This document shows positions 10,189 through 18,675 of a DNA stretch of 18,675 bases, one piece after another; positions within the stretch are counted from its first letter, which is position 1; each line of letters starts with the position of its first letter. The translations under genes and the position numbers were made by a program. The DNA is from Beroe ovata (taxonomy: Eukaryota; Ctenophora; Nuda; Beroida; Beroidae). The notes under the pieces were generated by a model. It made no database searches and was not told the origin of the DNA. It was given only the letters and a program-made list of their open reading frames with translations. Location: positions 123,053 to 141,727 of the forward strand of contig CAMPET010000041.1 of the NCBI GenBank assembly GCA_946803715.1, in the 5' to 3' direction.

Positions 10189-13080
10189 CAAGAGTCAAAT
10201 TGGCAAGAGTCAAAACTGAGTGAAAATTGAGTCCTCAACGTAAGAAAAGTCCAGCCAAAATATGTATGTGCGGTTTCGAAATGAATATTATATATTCAAC
10301 CGCTCTGGATACTGTGTGAAAGATCATGTGATCATGAACCGATCATAAGTCATTTAAATACTCCGACTCAAAAAGTGCGAAATTTCACTCGAAATGAATG
10401 ACTCCGCGTTTGTGTGTGTGTCATTGGACTATGGTAGTTTTTACGGTGAGTTCGTTTTAAATCTCTGTATGTTACATGGCTGTGAAATAATTGCATGCCA
10501 CACAACTATGCTCGTTTACAAAACACAGTGCCATTTTAAAAATGCCATCCAGTGTTTCTGTAAAAAATTACCAGCTTTTGAGAACCACTCTTTTCTCACC
10601 CACATATATTGTTTTGTTTCTCTGTGGAAAAACTTAAGACAACACAAAGATTTCATAACCATAGGGTCACATATCTCTTATTATTAAAGTCGAGGAAAAA
10701 TATGATCGTGTATAGCTCAGTATATGTGCGTGGATATTATATAAAATTTGCTTGCGTTTCAGCTGCACTCTTTCTCGGCAGACCACTAAAACTCCAAGAT
10801 ACACTGTGGTGAGGTTGGTATTAAACATTTTTTCACCTCCTGACGACCGAATATATAATATGTCCACAAACACATGGACATTGCACCGTCATTATCATTA
10901 TCAATATCATGAGATTGAGAAGAGTAGATTATTCGACTCGGCTATTTGATTATATACTGAGAGTCTTTAACTAAAAGAACAGCGAAATTCTCAACAATAT
11001 CACTTAGATCTCCGATGAATAATATGTTGGATCGATAAGATCAAAGAATTTGGATATCATAAGACGGGCAGAATAACATGGAGATAATATGGAGGAATTA
11101 TAATATTTAACTTGAATAAAATACTTAATGAGAAACGGCATAATTGAGTGCTTGACACACAAACTCAGAGCTATTGTCAGTGATGAATTTGTAAACAAAT
11201 CCCCTGTAAACAAGCAAGGATGACTATTGAACATGATGATGACAGAGAGTCATATGACATCAATAGCGATTGATTATAGAAGACAATGGTGTTAGTGCGA
11301 CACATTTGACATGACGAAAGAGTCATCATAAGACAACAGAAGATCAAGCAATAGATATCATTTTCAGACCATGAATTCGGAGGAGCAATCGAGCTAACCT
11401 ATGAACTTATGACCAACATATGCTCGAAAAGTTAAAGATGTGATATTGATAAGCTACAGCAAAAACTAGAGTGCTACTTGAAGATGTACTGAACCATGCC
11501 ACCACCAAGTTAGTGTGTTACTAATTCAGTGCTCAATGATGTCACGATGATTAGATCCATATATGGTGTTGAGTCATGCCCTAATTTGGAATAAATGACC
11601 AGTCTTCATTACATCCCATATATATATGCGTGTTACAACTAATTCATTAGAGGTCGAATATGTAGTAAACTAAGTCACGGTATGACAGTTCCATAGATTA
11701 TACTATCGAGATAGCTAGAGTACTTCTATAGAGCTGTTTCTCGCAGGAAAATCCAACTAACCAGAAAACCCCAATTTGATGACATCATGGCTAAGTACCT
11801 TCTGACAAGGGAACAGGAGTACTGAATAGGGAGGAAAGAGCCGAATACGGAAGATAAGTACTGAACAGAGAAGAGAATCAGAAAAGTATGAGATGGACCC
11901 ACGAAACTTCAGGAATCGCCGCGCCTGATGCTATAGCGAGCTACCGATCCGCGAGAGGCATGCGAGACGAAGGCTCCTACGAGATATGATATATTGAAGG
12001 CACTTGCGACTTATATAAACAGCGATATCACCACTCACACTGGAGTAATCATTGGATAAATTCACACACTCCACCATAGTTAGTGACCACGCCCATATTT
12101 TAACATTACCAAGATCACGTTTTATCCGAGAATTGCGAATGTGTTGGGAAACAAAAGAACTTTTACAATGTGGTCTATAGATTTGTTATACTGATAGAAA
12201 TGAAGAAGGAGATGGAGAAATGGGCTGCACTACCAACACTTTCAAAAATTGATTCAAATCAGCGTGTCTGTGATCAAAACCGTGATCAAAATGCCAGCAC
12301 TTATAAAGACCATTTCCAGCTACTAAACGGATAACATCACCGCATTTAAACCGGAAAGAGAAATTTATGCAAGCATTTAACACGATTACCTCATTGTCAG
12401 AATAAAACAAGTGCATGACTCCGACTGTAACTCATTTTTCAAACACGACAGAAAAACTGCTGCTACCTGAGAATGGCTGCTACCTAACTCTAAACAGAGT
12501 TTTTTATATGATCTTGATCGATGTTGTTACAGACTGGCGCAACATATCATCATTCCTTGGCATGGATCGTATATAATATGATTCCTGTGAGTTATTGTTG
12601 AATCGAAAAACAATAACAAAGAAAGAGGTCTGATATATTGTATCAAAAGATCTGCAACCTGTATCAAAGATAGCCCGCGGCGGTAAACGTAGATTTATTT
12701 TGAAAATATTATCTACTTTCCCAATATCATCTCTCGCGCAACCGCCACACTGATATACTCCCGATAAGCAAACAGCAAAGACCTGGTTAGACAGGGAGAC
12801 TCCCTCCGATATCTGTGTGATACTTCTATCCAATACATAAGAGGGACTGCGTCTCATATGAACTTCAAAGTGTAAAAGTTTTAAATTTTGTTTCGTTCCA
12901 GATATACGCAGCTAGGGGAGAAACAAGCCTGTACCATGATAGTGTGATGAAATCAGCATGATGGTTACACTTTGACAAGCTTGCTTCAGACTGGTAGGGG
13001 TAATAATCTGGTTTTCAAAAGTAGCGTCAACGGGGCGTGGTATCGAGAGTTTCTTTGTGATGACAATGAAAATTTCAAAG
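10189..13080. other. Gene-poor AT-rich region
   Basis: Upstream flank of the coiled-coil gene. TTTGACTCTTG occurs twice in minus-strand sense just before its ATG (about 10189-10216). A 117-codon open frame at 12857-12504 (minus) and a GC-richer patch at 11905-11985 show no splice partners, recognisable domain or repeat structure. I see no supported gene. Confidence 0.5.
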
Positions 13081-13260
13081 GAAAGTGGTGTCAAGATGGA
13101 GTGGTGTCAAAGGAAAGTGGTGTCAAGGAAAAGTGACGTGAAGAAGGAGTGGTCTCAAGGGAGGATAGTATGAAGGGGAAGTGGTGTCAAATGTGTCCCT
13201 ATGTCTCCAAGTAACTTGGTGTCAATCTGAGGACAAAGTGGTGTCAGTACTCTTATAACA
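13081..13260. repeat. Degenerate 16-bp minisatellite built on GTGGTGTCAA
   Basis: GGTGTCAA lies at 13087, 13103 and 13119, exactly 16 bp apart, embedded in purine-rich GGAAAGTGGTGTCAAG units. Decayed units follow (GTGACGTGAA, GTGGTCTCAA, GTATGAA), then copies at 13183 and 13218 and an inverted ACACCAC at the end. Confidence 0.8.
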
Positions 13261-13450
13261 CCACTTTCAAATCATACCTTCCCAATCACTTACATTTCTC
13301 ACATTGATTTGTTCCACATCACTACCCCATGCTGCCGCTACATGGCCATGATCATGGCTCCTTCATACAAGTGATTGCAACACCTTACAGTCGATTAGTT
13401 TTATAGCGTGAGGTCCAAGGTGTCCCCCTCACAACAACGTGAAAATGTAC

Positions 13451-13468
13451 ANACACACACACACACAC
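13451..13468. repeat. (AC)n microsatellite with an undetermined base
   Basis: A short AC tract that contains the only N in the window, at 13452. The tract length may be unreliable. Confidence 0.9.
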
Positions 13469-14309
13469 TTACTCCATGTTCATCGTTATTATTTTACACA
13501 TGTAGGTCATTTCTTCTACTTCAAGTAGTTACCGAAACTATGGCACTATAATTTTCTGGTGTTATTCTCTCAGCTATTTTTGTTCGTTTTCCAAGCGTAT
13601 CCATAACAAATCATGACCAAAGTCAGAATCATTAGATTGATTGATCTCTACATGACCGAATGCACCTCATCAACATGCAAACCTAAGTCAGTACTTCATA
13701 AAACACTCAGAAATCATCGCTTATCGATTATCCTGAAGTATAATATTGGACATACACACACATACATACATCGTCTTCTATAAACCTCCTCTATGAATTT
13801 GTACACGGAGTTATATAATGTGGAGTTTGGTCACTCACATTTTTTACAGTCCGTGTGTATTGTTGTACTTCAAGTTCGCGGTCTACGGATAATTGATGTA
13901 GATCTCAATGATCGTATTCTAGTTCACCCTATTCTCAAATTGTTCTCATAGTTTTTGTTGTTGGGAGTTGTTCTCCTCATTTAGTCGGCAGCTACGATAG
14001 TCTGGAAGGGTGAAAAAGGTGTCAATATCGACACCAGCTCTTGACACCGCTATAGAGAACCATGCCGTGTCACTTCGGTCTGAATCCGCTGTTGATTTTC
14101 GAACTAGAGCACAACGAACACTACGCCAATAAACCCACCACATCCACGTTTGGGCCATGGGACGGTGTCAACAAATCCAGGTATGTCCTATTGACGCCGC
14201 TTAAAAAAACTTAGAAACCAGGTGGGTGTTGGAGACGTTTTTGACAACTACCAGTATAGGAACTCCTTATCAAATATTAAATTAGTCTGAGTAAAGTTTT
14301 TACCGTTTT
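13469..14309. other. Intergenic region with scattered GGTGTCAA copies
   Basis: No supported gene. It contains GGTGTCAA at 14018 and 14164 and the inverted TTGACACC at 14041. A minus-strand open frame at 14158-13946 overlaps these motifs and has no good acceptor. Confidence 0.5.
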
Positions 14310-14404
14310 GATCGATATAATAGTTGATATAATAGTTGATATAATAGATGATCGATATAATAGTTGATATAATAGATCGATATAATAGTTGATCGATATA
14401 ATAG
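14310..14404. repeat. GATATAATAGTT / GATCGATATAATAG minisatellite
   Basis: About seven copies of GATATAATAG joined by TT, ATC or TTGATC. The array directly abuts the stop codon of the minus-strand gene at 14405, so it would form the start of that gene's 3' UTR. Confidence 0.85.
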
Positions 14405-15083
14405 TTACGCTTCTGAAAAAAGAACATCTTCCCCAGAAGTTGGGGAGCGGGTTCGAAAAGATGTAAGAAATCCTCGCGACGAGGCAGGAAGAGAGTTTTG
14501 TCCAGGAAACCCCATCCAAAACGGAGAATGAGAGTTACCCTTGATGCGAGGTAAGTGTTGCCCAGGAAAATCCCGAGTCACAATGAAAGATTGATGGTTT
14601 ATTATATCCCCAAAGTCTTACCTTGACAGAGATGATTGAGGGAGAGAAAGTGCTTGGAATGATCGATGTTGATCTCCGTCGGGCGGGAACAGATCTTGGG
14701 ATGGTGAGGGAGGCGGGTTGGCTATTTTGCTGGTGGGTGGCGGTGGCGGTGGGGGGAGCACCAAATGGGTCATGAGCAGTTGTAGTGGGGATCGACAGGA
14801 GTACTGTGGAAATATAGGAGGGTCAGAGGGTCACTACTGCAGTGGAGTAAGTCAATGGAATTGTGCAGGGTAGTACGGCTCTAATTAATAGAGCATTATT
14901 CGATGAGATGATAATATATGGTGTGAAAACTCGTGTATAACTCTACTCTAAACATTCATGGTTAAAATATGCGATTTAGAGATAGTTCTCACCTTTCTGA
15001 AGTGTTGGACTCTCTGACACCACCACACTGACGGGTGAAAATCGGGCAATGTAGTCATTCGAGACATTACTGAGTCGCCTCAT
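14405..15083 (-). CDS. Small S/T/P-rich protein of unknown family (three exons)
   Basis: Minus-strand exons 15083-14993, 14803-14622 and 14539-14405 give 135 aa and TAA. The first donor AAAG|gtgaga leaves phase 1, and the second exon (acceptor tatatttccacag) begins with the two bases needed. The second donor GTCAAG|gtaaga is near-consensus. The third acceptor (cttacctcgcatcaag) is weaker. The product begins MRRLSNVSND, includes DPFGAPP (42-48) and SPFWMGFPGQ, and is otherwise low in order. DPF motifs bind adaptor ear domains in other proteins, but one copy proves little. ATG 15083 has G at -3; an acceptor-like cccgcag just upstream leaves room for a further 5' exon. Not recognised. Confidence 0.55.
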
Positions 15084-15278
15084 AGCTGCCTGCGGGCGAG
15101 AAATGATGCGGTGTCAATAGTGCGTGTAAATGTGGTCTCAACGCTGGAAAATAGTGGTCAGAACAATGTGATTGTGTAAATGTGGTGTCAAAAAAGGTGT
15201 CAACGGTGTCAGTTCAAATAAAATTTACAACAGTATATATATATCTCCAGGAGTATAAGTGGGTATCCCTCGCCCTGC
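15084..15278. promoter_or_regulatory. Probable shared promoter of two head-to-head genes
   Basis: The 195-bp gap between divergent start codons contains GGTGTCAA at 15110, 15184 and 15196, the variants GGTCTCAA (about 15134) and GGTGTCAG (15205), and a TATATATATAT tract at 15234-15244, about 35-45 bp before the plus-strand ATG. Promoter function is inferred from the arrangement. If either gene has an extra 5' exon, the true promoter would lie elsewhere. Confidence 0.45.
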
Positions 15279-17925
15279 ATGGTCGAGTACTCGACACAGA
15301 AACTGGAGTGTCTCAAGCAATCTCGGAGGAGGGATGACGCAGAGTACGAAACTAAACTCAACAAACTACAAGGTCTGTCTCGAGTTTGCTTCATATCACG
15401 TGACTCTCTAGCTATGAGTATAGATACTAAATATAGCATGGACGTGCTGGAATCGATGAAATGGTAACAATAGCTCGATTCAAATTGTAACAGTGCAGTA
15501 AATTTATAAGGATTTGTTATCTGTGTGTGTGTCGGTGTGTAATTTTGCCGCTTGATATCAATGATCAATCGTGTTATAACAATTCAAACAACGTGAAGCT
15601 TGGTACAAAGTGGAGCGCGTGCCGCGCAAACTCGAGCTTCGTGTGTTTTTGTATCAAATAATGAATGCATGACAATATCCTCATTTAACAACTGGATTCC
15701 TAGAATTATCCTCAATCCTTATTGATACCCCACTAAACCCACCTAGATTCAAAGCCGGCGTCGCTAAGCTTGACAGATGTCAAGTTGTGTGACTATCAGG
15801 ATATCTCGCGAGTGGGCAACAAAACCCTGCCGTCGCTAAGCAACCAGCCACCTTCAAAACAGGAAGTCGAACAGGTATAAACTCCACGATGTTACCGAGT
15901 GTTACCAAGACAATCTATATTTGCTGTTTGTTTCTTCGTCACAATTTTGACGTTGCCATGGTTCAGACGGCCAGGATTGGGCGTTGAAATATGAAAGTTC
16001 TGTCCTAGCTCAAGGACCATAAGGAACACGGGCAAACAAAATTTCACGTCAATCCGACAATGGGTTCCCAAGTTAAGGGCCGCCATAGCCCCTCATTTTC
16101 GTCTAACATGTGATTCTCGAAGTCACGTGACATGCAGCACCTCAGACAAGCGAGATAGGGCTGCAATTCGGTCGGGAATCGATTCAGCGTCCAAACTTAC
16201 GTAGGAATCGATGTCATGGGCCACCATCACCCCTTATTCACCCAAAACAAGCAAGTTTGAGTGAGCATTTGAGGATATCTCAGAAACGGATTAAGTTTAA
16301 GTCATGAAACTTCTACCATAGCTCAAGGACCATAAGACCAATGAAACCCATCCTCCACAGATAGTAAACGGACTACAACCACGACTCCACCTGAAGCAAC
16401 CGACAAAGAACCGGAAACGGAGCGTTCCCTATTCGGACCATCTCAAGAAACACATCCTAGAATTGAAAGCAAGATCGAGTGTCTGCTCGATCGTAGAACC
16501 ACGTGATCCAACAATGTTCAAAGTCAATCACCCGGGTATATTGCAGAATGCTGGAGCCTGCTCAATCAAATCCTCGGATACTCGGTCAGTTAGTGTGAAA
16601 AGTGAGGGGAGTATAAACGGTGGAGATGGGGTGGGGGATAGTGTTGTCAAGGAGGGGTGTCGCAGTAACCATGGCAACGGCAAGGGAGATCACCTTAGTG
16701 ACAAGACGGGGGGATTGAGGGGTCACGTGACTATCAGTAAGAAGGGAACTGTTCACGTTAACCTGTCATCTCGAAAAAGACGTGGAAACCTCATATCATC
16801 CCTTGATAAGAAGGTACATGGAAGTCACGACAATATTGAAAAATGCGATAATTTACACCTGGATTTCATCACTTTGCTCTCAAAAAATTGTTCTCTTCCA
16901 AAGAGATTCATATCATTTTCCCAGGACAACACCCCGGATAACGTTACCGATAGAGTAGAGGGGGAGGAGGAGGATCAGGGATCAGGAGGGGGACTGGAGC
17001 TATCACCCCGATACGATTACACCAGGAACTCTACTTTCATGTGGCACCAGCCACACAGCTATGATATGGGTAAGCTTAAGGGGGGAGGTGCGAACTGCAG
17101 CTGGAGCTAACAGCCAGCACGATTGGTTCTTTTCACTCTTTCTCAAGATTCAGCTATCCCATAATTAGTCACTAGCAACGAGTGACTCGTGTTTCACAAA
17201 TTCTAAAAACAACTTACTCATGTATATCTGGATATCTAAAGTATCTATCATGCATATTGCATAAAATATCACACCGTTATAACATTCTGAGATTAGATAC
17301 AATAAGAGCGCTAAAAGAAATGGATAACAGTAACATCTGAGAAGTGAGAACTTATCGAAAAACAGGGATAGAACCACTCTTAAGTCACCCTATCATCGAA
17401 GTCTGAGACGTGTTCCTATTCAGATACTGACACTTTTCTCCCCTCATAGGCTCCTCCACAAAGATACCTCTCCCTGACATACACGCAGTGGTCAAACTAA
17501 CGGAGAAAGCGATAAAGGAGTCTTTCATGACGTCATCAGTTCCGTCAGAAGATGTACCACTGGCAGAGAAACGTATTCAACCCTTGACCAAACCATCGTA
17601 CCAACAACTTATCGAGATTTGCAAGGGGAAGTCAGGGTACGACACGAGCTTCAACCTGGCGAGAGAGCTGTCGAAAATCAGTTCGCGGGTTAATAATAAA
17701 GTGAGGAGTGACCCGCACAAGAACCCGCCAGGTGGTACTCACAGTGGTATCCAGGGTGGTATCCAAGGTGGTAGCAGTCCTGGTATCCTAAGTGGTACCC
17801 AGTGTATATACTGCGAGTTACTGATGAGACGACTACAGTTTTACCACTCGTCCGCGTCACAGTTCGGTGTGACAAGTGAGAGGATGCTGATATACAAGAG
17901 GATGCAGAAACAGACGAACTGTTGA
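15279..17925 (+). CDS. Uncharacterised protein of about 468 aa (four exons)
   Basis: Exons 15279-15372, 15747-15874, 16361-17069 and 17450-17925 (phases 1, 0, 1) give 468 codons plus TGA. Donors are CAAG|gtctgt, CAG|gtataa and ATGG|gtaagc; acceptors are cacctag, ctccacag and ctcatag. The N-terminus MVEYSTQKLECLKQSRRRDD is charged and may be helical. Next come a basic patch KNRKRSVPYSDHLKKH (about 90-105), a long Ser/Gly-rich hydrophilic middle, an acidic EGEEED stretch, and in exon 4 a Lys-rich segment, a Gly-rich repeat (GGIQGGIQGG) and a C-terminus with CIYC and a final Cys. No membrane segment or signal peptide is seen. The ATG has G at +4 but T at -3; the frame is open upstream to about 15222, so an earlier exon is possible. 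I do not recognise the family. Confidence 0.7.
15875..16360 (+). repeat. Intron filled by a degenerate duplicated repeat
   Basis: TAGCTCAAGGACCATAAG occurs identically at 16006-16023 and 16319-16336, within 33-bp segments (15991 and 16304) that differ at four positions. A second related pair starts GGGCC(G/A)CCAT near 16078 and 16217. The two pairs have different spacings, so this looks like overlapping or rearranged copies of a dispersed repeat. A CACGTG palindrome (16124) lies between them. Confidence 0.6.
17070..17449 (+). other. Third intron of the 468-aa protein gene
   Basis: AT-rich, with donor ATGG|gtaagc and acceptor cccctcatag. Without splicing the frame would stop at 17108-17110. 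Nothing else is seen. Confidence 0.65.
17731..17803 (+). repeat. Short coding repeat GGTATCCA(A/G)GGTGG
   Basis: Runs of GGTGGTATCCAGG-like units encode SGIQGGIQGGSSPGILSG in exon 4, a local Gly-rich expansion. Confidence 0.75.
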
Positions 17926-17926
17926 T

Positions 17927-17973
17927 CACACGTGCACGTGTTTAACACGTGTTTATCAAACGTGCACGTGTTT
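17927..17973. promoter_or_regulatory. Palindromic E-box cluster or hairpin directly after the stop codon
   Basis: Four CACGTG boxes (17929, 17935, 17946, 17965) sit in 42 bp. ACACGTGCACGTGT (17928-17941) and AACACGTGTT (17945-17952 core) are perfect palindromes, and AAACGTGCACGTGTTT follows. The cluster starts one base after the TGA. In RNA it could fold into strong hairpins; in DNA it is a multi-site bHLH target. Confidence 0.7.
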
Positions 17974-18126
17974 AGGATCCATGGAAACTGTGGCGGAATG
18001 AATGACACCTGAAGTTGACAAATGACACCGTTCATGATTAACAATGGATGTAGATTTAGACTTGACATCAAGCGAGGTTATATTTGTCCTGGTATAGAAT
18101 GAATGTCAAAATAAGTGTGTAATGGT

Positions 18127-18216
18127 GATATGGTGTCCTAATTAGGGTGGAATTATGATATGGTGTCCAAATTAGGGTGGAATTATGATATGATGTCCAA
18201 ATGAGGGTGGAATTAT
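18127..18216. repeat. 30-bp minisatellite, three copies
   Basis: Units begin GATATGGTGTCC at 18127, 18157 and 18187 and share AGGGTGGAATTAT. Partial copies (GAGGGTGGAACGAT and similar) follow to about 18245. Confidence 0.9.
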
Positions 18217-18656
18217 GAGGGTGGAACGATGATAAGAGGTTGGAATAAGAACGATGACAGAAGACGCGGTATATACTAAGGTTATGACCAAGGTTATGTC
18301 ATGAGAGGGGCAATATGTGATAAGACTCGTCTAGTCTTACATTACACTGTTGTGTACTTGCAGTTGTTCTATGTACCCTCATATTACACGCTGAGGAGAT
18401 TTTTTCGTATCCATTATGATTGACTACCTCCTGATGGTTTTTTGTCTGAATTTTCTTTTTTGTGATTGTCCGCTATCTGGCTCCAATCAATGTATATGGG
18501 GACTCCACAGTAGCTAATTTGATAAAAATGAAAGGTGCATTACCACACAGGCCGTGGGTTCCACACCATCTATACCAATCGAAATGGTATAATCCTCCAA
18601 ACGTCAATTTGATCAATTTCGATCACTATATTTATTTTTGTGGCGCCCCATTTTTG

Positions 18657-18675
18657 TTGTGTGTGTGTGTGTGTG
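18657..18675. repeat. (TG)n microsatellite at the window edge
   Basis: A TG tract runs to the last base, mirroring the start of the window. Confidence 0.95.

Larger units (their letters stand above)
17974..18675. other. 3' flank of the 468-aa protein gene
   Basis: AT-rich sequence without a clear AATAAA. It contains a 30-bp minisatellite (18127-18216), a small hairpin TATACCA/TGGTATA with a 7-bp loop (18571-18591) and the terminal (TG)n tract. Confidence 0.5.

Noticed and set aside
11790-11985. GC-richer patch with a 57-codon minus-strand frame
   Set aside because: The frame begins at a stop-containing acceptor and has no partner exons; direct TTCAGTACT repeats suggest noncoding sequence.
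12504-12857. 117-codon minus-strand open frame
   Set aside because: It starts with ATG but has a poor start context, no splice partner and no recognisable domain or repeat; it may be chance in AT-rich DNA.
13946-14158. 70-codon minus-strand open frame as a last exon of the S/T/P-rich gene
   Set aside because: No good acceptor in the needed phase; it spans GGTGTCAA repeats, and the exon at 14539-14405 already gives an in-phase stop.
14412-14465. tRNA-like B box (GGGTTCGAAAA) with flanking ACATCTT/AAGATGT arms
   Set aside because: No A box, no cloverleaf, and the sequence is better read as the last exon of the minus-strand gene.
15209-15568. 119-codon minus-strand open frame
   Set aside because: It overlaps the first exon of the well-phased plus-strand gene and the promoter region; a shadow.
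15892-16086. 64-codon minus-strand open frame
   Set aside because: It lies in an intron inside the duplicated repeat and reads repeat sequence.
1-18675. CRISPR array, operon or mobile-element coding region
   Set aside because: The repeats are simple tandem arrays without spacers, the genes are spliced, and no transposase or reverse transcriptase motif was seen.

Overview
This is a eukaryotic, almost certainly animal, window. The genes are split by short GT-AG introns with consistent phases, simple-sequence repeats are frequent, and one gene is a clear metazoan TIS11/ZFP36 (tristetraprolin-family) mRNA-decay factor. The organism cannot be fixed from the sequence. An invertebrate with a fairly compact genome fits (a sponge or another early-branching animal is possible, but this is inference). 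The first and last bases both lie in (TG)n tracts, so the window may be a whole contig broken at microsatellites.

Layout. (1) 591-2900, plus strand: TIS11/ZFP36 gene in three coding exons, with tandem CCCH fingers and a C-terminal CNOT1-binding motif, followed by a 3' region carrying AUUUA elements. (2) 10188 down to about 5089, minus strand: an unrecognised coiled-coil gene that I reconstructed from splice sites. Its core (8497-7335) is well supported; the first two and last three exons are progressively less certain. It ends tail-to-tail with the TIS11 gene. (3) 10189-14404: a gene-poor stretch with a 16-bp minisatellite built on GTGGTGTCAA and a GATATAATAGTT array. (4) 15083-14405, minus: a small three-exon gene for a disordered S/T/P-rich protein of about 135 aa. 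(5) 15279-17925, plus: a four-exon gene for a protein of about 468 aa of unknown family. Genes 4 and 5 are head to head about 195 bp apart and probably share a promoter.

The TIS11 protein should bind AU-rich 3' ends and recruit CCR4-NOT; its own 3' region has such elements, so self-regulation is plausible. No function can be assigned to the other three genes. The most notable unexplained signals are: 21 copies of the E-box CACGTG, several in the full CLEAR form GTCACGTGAC, with four packed directly behind the stop codon of gene 5; RFX-type X-boxes at five places; a promoter-like cluster inside a minus-gene intron (7014-7061); and the motif GGTGTCAA, found as a minisatellite and again in the shared promoter. 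All gene models are hand-spliced and untested.
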